The notes below the pieces were generated by a model. It saw only the letters and a list, made by a program, of their open reading frames with translations. It was not told the origin of the DNA and did not search any database. The position numbers and the translations under genes were made by a program. Source: Nocardioides sp. (GTDB lineage: Bacteria > Actinomycetota > Actinomycetes > Propionibacteriales > Nocardioidaceae). From it: 25,030 bases of DNA. Location of the stretch: positions 1-25,030 of the forward strand of contig JAPSKJ010000010.1 in NCBI GenBank assembly GCA_031177735.1. Reading direction: 5' to 3'. Positions 16,194-23,142 of this stretch are shown here, in pieces (position 1 is the stretch's first letter; every line of letters starts with the position of its first letter).

Positions 16194-16253
16194 CGAAAGT
16201 TGAAGGAGAAGTGCCCGGCGGGCCGGCCGCCGCGGCGGTGACCTGCCGCCAGA

Positions 16254-16664
16254 TCAGCTGCGGATGTGCTCGGCCAGCAGCGCGATGCCGCGGGTGAGCC
16301 CGCCGAGCAGGTCGCCCTCGGCGAACGAGGTCTTCATCGCCGTGGCCGCGAGCTCGGCCTCGGGGTCGGTGAGCCGCTGGCGCACCCAGGCGCCGCTGAC
16401 GATCTCCAGCACCCGGCCGGACGGATCGACGTGGATGAGCACGCTGCGCTCGGGCGTCTTCAGCGTCGCGTGCAGGCGCTCTGCGTAGGCGCGGGGGTCG
16501 TCACCGAGCGTGCGGCCCAGGTGGACGGAGAACTCCGCGCGCGAGGCGATCTCCGCGCGCCGGACGGCCTCGTGGAGCTGGAAGCGCTGCCGCGCCGTCA
16601 GTGCGCTGAAGCCGCCGGCATCGGCACCGCCACGCCGCTGCGTGGCCGGTTCACCAGCGGGCAC
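16254..16664 (-). CDS. DUF5130 family protein (TPM-like)
   Basis: A 136-residue actinobacterial protein of unknown function. After a short low-complexity N-terminus comes FSALTARQRFQLHEAVRRAEIASRAEFSV, then a strand SVLIHVDPSGRVLEIVSGAWVRQRL and a helical end (GGLTRGIALLAEHIRS). This alternation resembles the TPM fold and fits DUF5130, whose M. tuberculosis member I take to be Rv2468c, next to pepN. No signal peptide or membrane segment is present. The start GTG 16664 overlaps the end of the small membrane protein gene by 14 bases, so the two are likely co-transcribed and coupled. It is convergent with pepN, with the double palindrome between them. A 12-bp GC palindrome (16227-16238) sits just after its stop. 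Function cannot be stated. Confidence 0.78.
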   Translation of the reverse strand: MPAGEPATQRRGGADAGGFSALTARQRFQLHEAVRRAEIASRAEFSVHLGRTLGDDPRAYAERLHATLKTPERSVLIHVDPSGRVLEIVSGAWVRQRLTDPEAELAATAMKTSFAEGDLLGGLTRGIALLAEHIRS

Positions 16665-16995
16665 TGGCCCCGCCGGTCTCGCCGCTGTTCTGGTCGGCGA
16701 GCGGGGCGTCCTCGCTGGGACCGCCCACCCACTCGGCCGGCTCCTTGGTCTCGCTGCGCAGGCCCTCGCCGCGCAGCATCGACGGCAGCACGGTGAGCAC
16801 GGTGATGATCACGCCGAGCACCGCCGGGATGCCGACGATCAGCGCGAGCATGAACAGCCAGCTCACCTCGGCGGGGTCGCTCCAGTCCTCCGGCACGTCG
16901 GCCATGGCCGGCACCGCGCCGGTGACCACGATGGCGGATGCGGCGGTGACCGTCACGGCGGCCCGGCGGACAAGGGTCTCCAGCGGCTTGCTCAC
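16651..16995 (-). CDS. Small membrane protein of unknown function
   Basis: A 114-residue protein. Residues 1-32 look like a signal peptide or first membrane segment (basic VRR, hydrophobic AAVTVTAASAIVVTGAVP, then AMA as a possible cleavage site). A second hydrophobic segment spans about 45-70 (SWLFMLALIVGIPAVLGVIITVL), followed by a hydrophilic, acidic tail of about 40 residues that would be cytosolic. I recognise no domain. The start is GTG 16995: TATCGT ends 7 bases before it and there is no Shine-Dalgarno. Upstream in-frame codons run antisense to the mscS gene and are rejected. It shares an operon with DUF5130, overlapping it by 14 bases. A role at the membrane is all that can be inferred. 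Confidence 0.75.
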   Translation of the reverse strand: MSKPLETLVRRAAVTVTAASAIVVTGAVPAMADVPEDWSDPAEVSWLFMLALIVGIPAVLGVIITVLTVLPSMLRGEGLRSETKEPAEWVGGPSEDAPLADQNSGETGGASARW

Positions 16996-17002
16996 ACGCC
17001 AA

Positions 17003-17008
17003 ACGATA
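17003..17008 (-). promoter_or_regulatory. -10 element for the leaderless small membrane protein gene
   Basis: Minus-strand TATCGT (17008-17003) fits TANNNT and ends 7 bases before GTG 16995. It would drive the membrane protein and DUF5130 genes together. Confidence 0.5.
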
Positions 17009-17060
17009 TCGGGTACGCCGCCGGGGCGCTGCTCCCGGTCCGGCCTTGATCCGGCGCAGC

Positions 17061-17066
17061 CATACT
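17061..17066 (+). promoter_or_regulatory. -10 element for the leaderless mscS-type gene
   Basis: CATACT has A at position 2 and T at position 6 and ends 7 bases before ATG 17074. No Shine-Dalgarno precedes the ATG. Confidence 0.5.
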
Positions 17067-17073
17067 GGAGCCC

Positions 17074-18081
17074 ATGTTTCCCCGGCTGACCGTGAGTCCG
17101 TGCACCCCTGACGAGGACCTGTGCCAGACCGTGGAGGACTTGACCGGCAACGAGGCCGTGGCCCGCACCGCCGACCTGGTGATCGGCCGCCCGCTGGCGG
17201 TCGTCGGCCTGCTCGTGCTCGCCGTCGTGATCCGCTGGGTCCTGCACAAGGTCGTCGACCGGATCGTGGCGCGTGCGGAGGACGGCGTACTCCCCGACCG
17301 GATGAGCCGGCGCCGCGACGACACCGAGCGGGAGGTCGCGACCGCGACCCGGCGGGTGCAGCGCGCGAAGACGATGGGCGACCTGCTCAAGAGCGTCATC
17401 ACCGGCATCCTGATCGCGGTCTTCGGCACGATGATCCTGGCGCAGCTGGGCGTCAACATCGCCCCGATCATCGCCAGCGCCGGGATCGTCGGCATCGCCC
17501 TCGGCTTCGGCGCCCAGTCGCTGGTGAAGGACTTCCTCTCCGGCGTGTTCATGATCTTCGAGGACCAGTACGGCGTCGGTGACGTGATCGACGTCGGTGA
17601 GGCGACCGGCACGGTGGAGGCCGTCACCCTGCGGGTGACCCGCCTGCGCGACCTGAACGGGACGGTCTGGTACGTCCCCAACGGCGAGATCCTCCGGGTC
17701 GGCAACATGAGCCAGAACTGGGCGCGCGCGGTCATCGACGTGAGCGTCGGCTACGGCGAGGACATCAACCGGGTCAAGCAGGTGCTCAAGGAGGTCGCCC
17801 ACGACCTGTGGGAGGACGACGAGTACCGCGGCGTGATCGTCGAGGAGCCTGAGGTCACCGGCGTGGAGATGCTCGCCGCGGACTCGGTCAACCTGCGGGT
17901 GCTGGTGAAGACGGCACCGATGGAGCAGTGGGCCGTGGCCCGCGAGCTGCGTCAGCGGATCAAGACCCGCTTCGACTACGAGGGGATCGAGATCCCCTTC
18001 GCGCAGCGGGTCATCTGGCACAAGAACAGCGACGAGGGGCCCGCGGCTCGCGCCACGGACCCCTCGGCAGGGAAGAGCTGA
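17074..18081 (+). CDS. Mechanosensitive ion channel, MscS family
   Basis: A 335-residue small-conductance mechanosensitive channel, a tension-gated pore of the cytoplasmic membrane that releases solutes on osmotic downshock. Predicted membrane segments: about 41-57, 105-125 and the pore-lining TM3 at about 128-150, whose Ala/Gly-rich IIASAGIVGIALGFGAQSLVKDF is the family signature. The cytosolic beta domain follows, with DVIDVGEATGTVEAVTLRVTRLRDLNGTVWYVPNG at about 171-206, including the conserved PNG. The first 40 residues and the charged loop at about 60-100 are additions typical of actinobacterial members. The start is ATG 17074, a leaderless-type position. It is divergent from the small membrane protein gene and convergent with OsmC (28 bases between stops). 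Gating properties cannot be read from sequence. Confidence 0.93.
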   Translation: MFPRLTVSPCTPDEDLCQTVEDLTGNEAVARTADLVIGRPLAVVGLLVLAVVIRWVLHKVVDRIVARAEDGVLPDRMSRRRDDTEREVATATRRVQRAKTMGDLLKSVITGILIAVFGTMILAQLGVNIAPIIASAGIVGIALGFGAQSLVKDFLSGVFMIFEDQYGVGDVIDVGEATGTVEAVTLRVTRLRDLNGTVWYVPNGEILRVGNMSQNWARAVIDVSVGYGEDINRVKQVLKEVAHDLWEDDEYRGVIVEEPEVTGVEMLAADSVNLRVLVKTAPMEQWAVARELRQRIKTRFDYEGIEIPFAQRVIWHKNSDEGPAARATDPSAGKS

Positions 18082-18109
18082 ACCAGCTCCCGGGTCAGCC
18101 CAGGCCAGA

Positions 18110-18535
18110 TCAGGCCAGGGCGGCGTCCAGGGTGATGGTGGTGCCGGCGAGTGCCTGCGAGACCGGGCACCCCTCCTTGGCGGCCTGGGCGAGCTCGACG
18201 AACTTGTCGTTGTCGATGCCGGGCACCTCGCCGCGGACGGTCAGCTTGATGCCGGTGATGCCGGTGCCCGGGGTGAACTCCACGTCGGCGGTGACGTTGA
18301 GCCGGGTGGCCGGCGTCTCGTTCTTCGCCAGGCCGTTGGAGAAGGCCATCGAGAAGCAGGAGGAGTGGGCGGCGGCGATGAGCTCCTCGGGGCTGGTCTT
18401 GCCGTTGGCGGCCTCCGCGCGGGCCGGCCACGACACGTCGAAGGTGCCGAGCCCGGAGGACTCCAGGGTGACCTTGCCGGCACCCTCGAAGAGGGTGCCC
18501 TCCCAAACGGTGGTGGCGTGACGGGTAGTGGGCAT
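18110..18535 (-). CDS. OsmC/Ohr-family peroxiredoxin
   Basis: A 141-residue cytosolic protein of the OsmC superfamily, thiol peroxidases that reduce organic hydroperoxides. The two redox cysteines are present: C60 in the helix SPEELIAAAHSSCFSMAFSN and C123 in EGCPVSQAL. The TSPEEL acid and the ending of alternating strands fit the OsmC branch, whose partner reductant is dihydrolipoamide or another small thiol. Length is normal. The start ATG 18535 has AAGGGAGA about 6 bases upstream, a clear Shine-Dalgarno, unlike its leaderless neighbours. It is divergent from the haemoglobin gene, a fit with oxidative or nitrosative stress. The exact substrate cannot be told. Confidence 0.92.
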   Translation of the reverse strand: MPTTRHATTVWEGTLFEGAGKVTLESSGLGTFDVSWPARAEAANGKTSPEELIAAAHSSCFSMAFSNGLAKNETPATRLNVTADVEFTPGTGITGIKLTVRGEVPGIDNDKFVELAQAAKEGCPVSQALAGTTITLDAALA

Positions 18536-18609
18536 GCGGATCTCCCTTGATCGATGGTTCGTCAGGTGATGTCTGTGCTCCCGATACTTCCACGCCTTCG
18601 GTAGTGCGC

Positions 18610-18615
18610 GAGAAT
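18610..18615 (+). promoter_or_regulatory. -10-like element for the leaderless haemoglobin gene
   Basis: GAGAAT, with A at position 2 and T at position 6, ends 6 bases before GTG 18622. There is no Shine-Dalgarno. Confidence 0.45.
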
Positions 18616-18621
18616 GGGTCC

Positions 18622-18993
18622 GTGAGCTTCTACGACGAGATCGGCGGGGCGGCGACGATCCGCAAGATCGTGTCGGTCTTCTACGAGGGCGTCGCCCAGG
18701 ACCCGGTCCTGCGCCCGCTCTACCCCGAGGAGGACCTCGGGCCGGCCGAGGAGCGGTTCTTCCACTTCCTGTGCCAGTACTGGGGTGGCCCGACCACCTA
18801 CTCCGAGCAGCGCGGCCACCCGCGGCTGCGGATGCGGCACGCGCCGTTCCCGGTCGACATCGACGCCCGCGACCGCTGGCTCACCCACTTCCGGGCCGGG
18901 CTCGACGCCGTCGAGCTGACACCCGAGCAGGACGCGAAGTTCTGGGAGTACGTCACCCACGCGGCGCACTTCATGATCAACACCCCGGGCTGA
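18622..18993 (+). CDS. glbO: Group II truncated haemoglobin
   Basis: A 123-residue haem protein of the trHbO group, very close in sequence to M. tuberculosis GlbO. The key positions are present: Y21 (B10) in FYEGV, Y34 (CD1) in LYPEE, H73 (F8, the haem ligand) in RMRHAPF, and W86 (G8), which defines group II. The stretch QYWGGPTTYSEQRGHPRLRMRHAPF is almost the family signature. Group II globins bind O2 very tightly and are linked to peroxidase activity and NO/peroxynitrite detoxification. The start is GTG 18622, a leaderless-type position. It is divergent from OsmC, and the wider order pepN - DUF5130 - glbO recalls Rv2467-Rv2470. Confidence 0.95.
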   Translation: MSFYDEIGGAATIRKIVSVFYEGVAQDPVLRPLYPEEDLGPAEERFFHFLCQYWGGPTTYSEQRGHPRLRMRHAPFPVDIDARDRWLTHFRAGLDAVELTPEQDAKFWEYVTHAAHFMINTPG

Positions 18994-19069
18994 CGCGGGA
19001 GCGCCGCAGGCACGACCCGCCTGCTGACACCCCTCGATGCCTGGGGCGGGAAAATTCCTCGGCGCATCG

Positions 19070-19096
19070 TGTAACGCCTGGGCATGGGCGCGACAG
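19070..19096 (+). promoter_or_regulatory. Candidate ECF-type promoter for the sigma-factor operon
   Basis: TGTAAC (19070-19075) contains the AAC core common in ECF -35 elements, and CGACAG (19091-19096) could be its -10, 15 bases later. It lies 45 bases before the first gene, and no TANNNT lies in a matching position. This suggests control by the operon's own sigma factor, but the match is weak. Confidence 0.3.
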
Positions 19097-19140
19097 GTGA
19101 GTGGTGGAAGCACCATCACCCACACGCAGAGGGAGATCTC

Positions 19141-19581
19141 ATGCGCAGCATCAAGGCCGCACTCGCCGCAGGAGCCGTCGTCGTCGGCACGATGGGCGGC
19201 GCCTACGCCGTGACCGGCGCGACGGGCGCACCGTCCGGCACCACCGCCGCCACGGCGGAGACCACCGGCGCGACCGAGTCGCCCAGCGAGACCCCCACCT
19301 CGCCGTCGCCCACCGAGACCACCACCGCGTCCCCGTCGCCCACGACCACCGCGACACCGTGCACCGGCCCGCAGGGCAAGACCGCGCCGGCCAAGTCCAA
19401 GGGCCAGCACAAGGGCTGGTGCCAGGGCAAGCACCTCGGCTGGGCGAAGAAGGTCGCCAAGCTCGAGGCGAAGCTGGCCAAGCTGAAGAAGGCCGACGCG
19501 CCGGGTCAGCGGATCAAGGCCGTCAAGATGGAGCTCAAGGAGGCCCGCAAGGCCCTCCGCGCGGCTGCCAAGGCCGCCTGA
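19141..19581 (+). CDS. Secreted Thr/Ser/Pro-rich, Lys-rich small protein
   Basis: A 146-residue exported protein of no family I recognise. Residues 1-25 form a signal peptide (MRSIKAALAAGAVVVGTMGG, then AYA). Residues 26-72 are nearly all Thr, Ser, Pro, Ala and Glu, a flexible spacer of the kind that is O-glycosylated in actinobacteria. A short segment with two cysteines, C74 and C94, and several His and Trp residues follows. The last 45 residues (about 102-146) form a very basic Lys/Ala/Leu helix or coiled coil (AKLEAKLAKLKK). It could bind cell wall, nucleic acid or another acidic surface. It starts at ATG 19141 with GAGGGAG upstream and leads a three-gene operon with a membrane protein and an ECF sigma factor. 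Confidence 0.78.
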   Translation: MRSIKAALAAGAVVVGTMGGAYAVTGATGAPSGTTAATAETTGATESPSETPTSPSPTETTTASPSPTTTATPCTGPQGKTAPAKSKGQHKGWCQGKHLGWAKKVAKLEAKLAKLKKADAPGQRIKAVKMELKEARKALRAAAKAA

Positions 19582-19620
19582 CCACCTGACCGACGCGCGC
19601 ACTGACGAAGGATCCCCACG

Positions 19621-20331
19621 ATGACGAGGAAGGACCGGCTCCCCGAGCTCCGCGCCAGCGTCCCGGCGCTGGAGCCGGACCCGGTCCTCCTCGATCAGCT
19701 GACGGCGCTCAGTCGCACCTCAGCCCGGCCTGCTCGACGGGCCGGCGGACGGATCGCGGTCGTGACGGTGGGAGCAGTCGCGATCGGGTCGGTCTCCTGG
19801 CTGGCGGGTGCCGTCCCCGGCACTCAGTCCCCCTTGGAGCCCGCCACCAGGCACACACCGGCACCGTCCGCCACGTCGAGCACTGGCGCAGCCGCAAGCG
19901 GCTCCGCCACTCCTGACGTCCCCGTCCCCACGGCGGGGGCGTCAGGAGCCGGCCGCCTCCCGCGGGCGATCGACCCGAGCGATGGGACGGTGGCCGGCCC
20001 CGGCGCTTCTGGAGCCGCGTCGGCGAGCGCCCAACCCGGCCGCCCCGACCCCGGGCGCGGCGACGGCGGCGGCAACGGGCACGGCAAGGGCAAGGCCCAG
20101 GGACATCTCAAGCCGCACCGGGTCGGCCCGACCACCGGTGCCGAGAAGTCCGCTGAGCGGTCCCGGCGCGGCGAGAACCCCGGTGCGGCGACCAGCACCC
20201 AGAAGAGGACCCGAGAGGCGCGCGGGGCGAAGGCCGAGGCGAAGACGCCTCCCCCGGGGCAGACCGGCCGGGGCACGACCGTCACCGGGCAGAGCGGAAT
20301 TCCCCGGAACGGAGCGGGCACTGGTCCGTGA
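19621..20331 (+). CDS. Single-pass membrane protein of unknown function, next to a sigma factor
   Basis: A 236-residue protein with a 43-residue charged N-terminus, one hydrophobic segment at about 44-64 (GRIAVVTVGAVAIGSVSWLAGAV) and a long extracytoplasmic tail (about 66-236) that is low complexity, rich in Pro, Ala, Ser, Thr and Gly and later Gly/Lys/Arg. The topology is like that of a membrane anti-sigma factor, but no ZAS/HCC zinc motif (HxxxCxxC) is present and I see no known anti-sigma domain. Its stop overlaps the start of the ECF sigma factor as GTGA, so the two are made together. The start ATG 19621 has AAGGA 8 bases upstream, and the gap from the secreted protein gene is 39 bases. 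A role as the sigma factor's partner is inference from position only. Confidence 0.75.
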   Translation: MTRKDRLPELRASVPALEPDPVLLDQLTALSRTSARPARRAGGRIAVVTVGAVAIGSVSWLAGAVPGTQSPLEPATRHTPAPSATSSTGAAASGSATPDVPVPTAGASGAGRLPRAIDPSDGTVAGPGASGAASASAQPGRPDPGRGDGGGNGHGKGKAQGHLKPHRVGPTTGAEKSAERSRRGENPGAATSTQKRTREARGAKAEAKTPPPGQTGRGTTVTGQSGIPRNGAGTGP

Positions 20332-20915
20332 GCAAGGACGACGACACGATCGCCGCGGCGAAGACCGGCGACGCGGACGCCTGGCGTGAGCTCTACCGAG
20401 CCCATGCCGGGCGGTTGCTGTTGTGGCTTACCCGCCGCTCCCCCGACGATGGCGGCTCCGCGGCGGAGGACGTCGCCGCCGAGAGCTGGCTGACCGCGGC
20501 CTCGAAGATCGGAGAGTTCCAGGGCAGCTCGGACGACTTCGCCGGGTGGCTCTTCGGCATCGCACGCCATCAGGCGGCCAACCACCGGCGCCGCGTCGCC
20601 CGTCGCCGGACGGATCCGACTGATCTGGAGGAGCTGCGTGGCCACGAGGTGACCGTGGCGGGCCCCGAGTCGGCGGCGGTCGACCGCGACTGGGTGCAGC
20701 GGGCGCTGGCCGCCCTCCCCCAGCGGGAGCGCGACGTCGTCACCTGCGTGGAGGTGCTCGGCCTCGACGTGCCGACCACCGCCACCGCGCTGGGCATGAG
20801 CGCCGTCGCCGTACGCGTCGCCCGTCACCGGGGGCTCAAGCGGCTGCGCTCGTTCGCCGCCCGCAGCGTCGGCGACGGGGCCGGTGTGCCGGCCGCGCCC
20901 GCGGCGACGGCTTAG
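20328..20915 (+). CDS. ECF-type RNA polymerase sigma factor
   Basis: A 195-residue sigma-70 family protein with only regions 2 and 4. Region 2 (about 18-90) includes WRELYRAHAGRLLLWLTRRSPD, AEDVAAESWLTA (the DVxQETF-like core helix) and FAGWLFGIARHQAANHRRR for -10 contact. Region 4 (about 122-176) has ALAALPQRERDVVTCVEVLGLDVPTTATALGMSAVAVRVARHRGLKRLR, a helix-turn-helix for the -35. The unusually spaced inter-region and a Pro/Ala tail are not diagnostic of an ECF group. The start is GTG 20328, overlapping the membrane protein's stop by 4 bases. The order membrane protein then sigma factor is the reverse of the usual. Its stop overlaps that of the convergent thioesterase by 4 bases. Confidence 0.93.
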   Translation: MSKDDDTIAAAKTGDADAWRELYRAHAGRLLLWLTRRSPDDGGSAAEDVAAESWLTAASKIGEFQGSSDDFAGWLFGIARHQAANHRRRVARRRTDPTDLEELRGHEVTVAGPESAAVDRDWVQRALAALPQRERDVVTCVEVLGLDVPTTATALGMSAVAVRVARHRGLKRLRSFAARSVGDGAGVPAAPAATA

Positions 20916-21802
20916 GGCGCGGCCGCGATCAGCGCGCGGACCTCCTCCGGCGGCGGGGTCGCCCGACCGGTCGCCGGGTCGAAGAAGACCATCACGAAAC
21001 GGCCGCGGGCGAGCACGGTCTCGCCGTCGGCGATCACCGCCTCGAGCGTCATCGAGGTGGTGCCGAGCTTCGCCACCCAGGTCCAGGAGTCGTAGGGCTC
21101 GGCCCGGAACAGCACCGGCACCTTGTAGTCGATGTCCTGGCGAGCCACGACCATGCTCGGCACCACAGTGCCCGGTGGGAGCTGGTCGAGCACCCTGGTG
21201 AACTGGGAGATCCGGCTCTCCTGGAAGAACTCGAGGTACTTGACGTTGTTGACGTGCCCGTAGACGTCGACGTCGGAGAACCTCACCTGCACCGGGGCGT
21301 AGCCCACGTCGGTGCGTCGGATCGGCCCGAACTCCGTGCGCGTGAACTGGTCCGGCTCGAGGTAGACCTCCAGCGCCGCCACCTCCTCCGGGCGCAGCCG
21401 GCGCGGCCGCTCGTCGCCGAAGACGTACGGCGTCAGCACGGTGCGTGCGCGCGCGTAGACCACCCGCCCGCCGTCCCGCTCGTGGAAGAGCTCGTAGGCC
21501 ATCGTGAAGGAGGCCGCGCGGATCTGCGTCACCCAGCACTCGATGAGCACCGGCTCGGGGCCGAACAGCAACGGCGCGGCGTACTCGACCCGGTGGCTGA
21601 CCACGACGACGGCCTCGGCGAGGTCGCCGGTCATCGGCCCGCGCGCGTGCACCCTCAACATGTCGACGCGGGCCTCTTGGAGGTAGTCGACGTAGACGAC
21701 GTTGTTGACGTGGCCCAGCACGTCGAGGTCGGCCCACCGCAGCGGGCACGCGTAAAGGTGGCGCACGCCGGAATCGTCCCAGACGTCTAGTGTGACCAGC
21801 AT
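20912..21802 (-). CDS. Double-hotdog acyl-CoA thioesterase
   Basis: A 296-residue protein of two tandem 4HBT/hotdog domains, which hydrolyse acyl-CoA to free acid and CoA. Each half has the family motif: LRWADLDVLGHVNNVVYVDYLQEAR (about 21-45) and VRFSDVDVYGHVNNVKYLEFFQESR (about 173-197), where the D.D..GHVNN block carries the catalytic Asp and the helix that covers the active site. The two motifs are alike, so the gene is a fused duplication rather than a dimer of single domains. The start is ATG 21802 with GAGGGCAGGG upstream; GTG 21766 is a serious alternative, because GACGAT ends 6 bases before it and similarity begins there. It is divergent from the thiolase, 31 bases away, fitting acyl-CoA metabolism. 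The acyl substrate is unknown. Confidence 0.9.
   Translation of the reverse strand: MLVTLDVWDDSGVRHLYACPLRWADLDVLGHVNNVVYVDYLQEARVDMLRVHARGPMTGDLAEAVVVVSHRVEYAAPLLFGPEPVLIECWVTQIRAASFTMAYELFHERDGGRVVYARARTVLTPYVFGDERPRRLRPEEVAALEVYLEPDQFTRTEFGPIRRTDVGYAPVQVRFSDVDVYGHVNNVKYLEFFQESRISQFTRVLDQLPPGTVVPSMVVARQDIDYKVPVLFRAEPYDSWTWVAKLGTTSMTLEAVIADGETVLARGRFVMVFFDPATGRATPPPEEVRALIAAAP
21788..21793 (+). promoter_or_regulatory. -10 element for the thiolase gene
   Basis: TAGTGT fits TANNNT and lies 40 bases before ATG 21834, giving a leader of about 34 nt that ends in a GGAGGA Shine-Dalgarno. It overlaps the first codons of the divergent thioesterase if that gene begins at 21802, which argues mildly for the shorter start of the latter. 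Confidence 0.4.
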
Positions 21803-21833
21803 CCCTGCCCTCGTGAACCCAACGGAGGAAGTC

Positions 21834-23048
21834 ATGCCCGAGGCCGTCATCGTTTCCGCTGCGCGCTCGCCGATCGGCCGCGCCAACAAGGGGTCGCTCA
21901 AGGACTTCCGCCCCGACGACCTGGCCGCCCTGATCGTGAAGGCGGCCGTCGACAAGGTGGAGGGCCTTGACCCCACCACGATCGACGACCTGCTGCTCGG
22001 CTGCGGCCTGCCCGGCGGTGAGTCCGGCAACAACATGGGCCGCGTGGTCAGCGTCCTCAACGGCTGGGACAACGTGCCCGGCGCCACGATCACCCGCTAC
22101 TGCTCCTCCTCGGTGCAGACCACCCGGATGGCGTTCCACGCCATCAAGGCCGGCGAGGGCGACATCTTCGTCTCCGCCGGCGTCGAGACGGTCTCCCGGT
22201 TCGCCAAGGGCACCTCCGACCACATCCCCCACACCGTCAACCCGCTCTTCGACGATGCCCAGTCGCGCACCGCGAAGTACGCCGAGACCAACGAGCAGTG
22301 GCACGACCCTCGCGAGGACGGCCTCCTGCCCGACGTCTACATCGCGATGGGACAGACCGCCGAGAACGTCGCCACCCTGCGCGGGATCAGCCGCCAGGAG
22401 ATGGACGAGTTCGGCGTCCGCTCGCAGAACCTCGCCGAGAAGGCGATCAACGACGGCTTCTGGGCCCGCGAGATCACCCCGGTGACCACGCCGGACGGCA
22501 CGGTCGTCTCCGCCGACGACGGCCCGCGCGCCGGGGTGACCCTGGAGGCGATCAGCCAGCTCAAGCCCGTCTTCCGCGAGGACGGCACCATCACCGCCGC
22601 CAACTGCTGCCCGCTCAACGACGGCGCCGCCGCCGTCGTGGTCATGTCCGACACCAAGGCCGCCGAGCTGGGTGTCACGCCGCTGGCCCGGATCGTCGCG
22701 ACCGGCGTCTCGGGGCTCTCCCCGGAGATCATGGGCCTGGGCCCGGTCGAGGCCTCGAAGAAGGCTCTGGCGAGCGCCGGCATGAGCATCGACGACATCG
22801 ACCTGGTCGAGATCAACGAGGCCTTCGCCGCTCAGGTGATCCCCTCGGCCCGCGACCTCGGCATCGACATGGACAAGCTCAACGTCAACGGCGGCGCCAT
22901 CGCGGTCGGCCACCCCTTCGGCATGACCGGCGCCCGCCTGCAGAACACGATGCTCAACAGCCTGGAGTGGCACGACAAGACCACCGGCCTGATCACCATG
23001 TGCGTGGGCGGCGGCCAGGGCATGGCGCTCATCCTCGAGCGGCTCTGA
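21834..23048 (+). CDS. Thiolase, acetyl-CoA C-acyltransferase (FadA-like)
   Basis: A 404-residue thiolase that cleaves 3-ketoacyl-CoA with CoA, the last step of beta-oxidation, or runs in reverse to make acetoacetyl-CoA. The catalytic set is complete: C90 in TITRYCSSSVQT (nucleophile), NEAFA for the acyl pocket, H360 in VGHPFGMTGAR and C390 in CVGGGQG (acid-base pair). GGAIAVGHP is the second signature. Length is normal for the degradative/biosynthetic class. The start is ATG 21834, with GGAGGA 6 bases upstream; the frame is open further but that region holds the promoter. It is divergent from the double-hotdog thioesterase. No other beta-oxidation gene is in the window, so the direction in vivo is not set by context. 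Confidence 0.95.
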   Translation: MPEAVIVSAARSPIGRANKGSLKDFRPDDLAALIVKAAVDKVEGLDPTTIDDLLLGCGLPGGESGNNMGRVVSVLNGWDNVPGATITRYCSSSVQTTRMAFHAIKAGEGDIFVSAGVETVSRFAKGTSDHIPHTVNPLFDDAQSRTAKYAETNEQWHDPREDGLLPDVYIAMGQTAENVATLRGISRQEMDEFGVRSQNLAEKAINDGFWAREITPVTTPDGTVVSADDGPRAGVTLEAISQLKPVFREDGTITAANCCPLNDGAAAVVVMSDTKAAELGVTPLARIVATGVSGLSPEIMGLGPVEASKKALASAGMSIDDIDLVEINEAFAAQVIPSARDLGIDMDKLNVNGGAIAVGHPFGMTGARLQNTMLNSLEWHDKTTGLITMCVGGGQGMALILERL

Positions 23049-23053
23049 GTCCG

Positions 23054-23080
23054 GCGCGACCTGGTCCCAGCGGGTCGCGC
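23054..23080 (+). terminator. Hairpin after the thiolase gene
   Basis: GCGCGACC (23054-23061) pairs with GGTCGCGC (23073-23080), extended by a G-U and a G-C pair, giving about 10 bp with a 7-base loop GTCCCAG. It starts 6 bases after the thiolase stop. No T run follows, as is common for actinobacterial hairpin terminators. Confidence 0.5.
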
Positions 23081-23109
23081 GGCTGAACAGGCGACATGGC
23101 TCCACCGGC

Positions 23110-23137
23110 GTGGCCCGCGGTACCAACCGCGGGCCAC
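23110..23137. promoter_or_regulatory. 12-bp palindrome, candidate MarR operator
   Basis: GTGGCCCGCGGT (23110-23121) and ACCGCGGGCCAC (23126-23137) form a perfect inverted repeat around ACCA. It ends 5 bases before the -10 element of the MarR gene and covers its -35 zone, the usual place for an autoregulatory MarR site. It could also work as a second terminator of the thiolase gene. Confidence 0.55.
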
Positions 23138-23142
23138 AGCCT

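Noticed and set aside
17046..17051. TTGATC as a -35 for the MscS gene
   Set aside because: Only 9 bases separate it from CATACT, again too short.
19824..23126. An open frame of 1100 codons on the minus strand
   Set aside because: It runs antisense to the sigma-factor and thiolase genes and across the thioesterase in another frame. Its product is repetitive Gly/Arg/Val/Asp sequence typical of out-of-frame GC-rich DNA, while the genes beneath have full motif sets.
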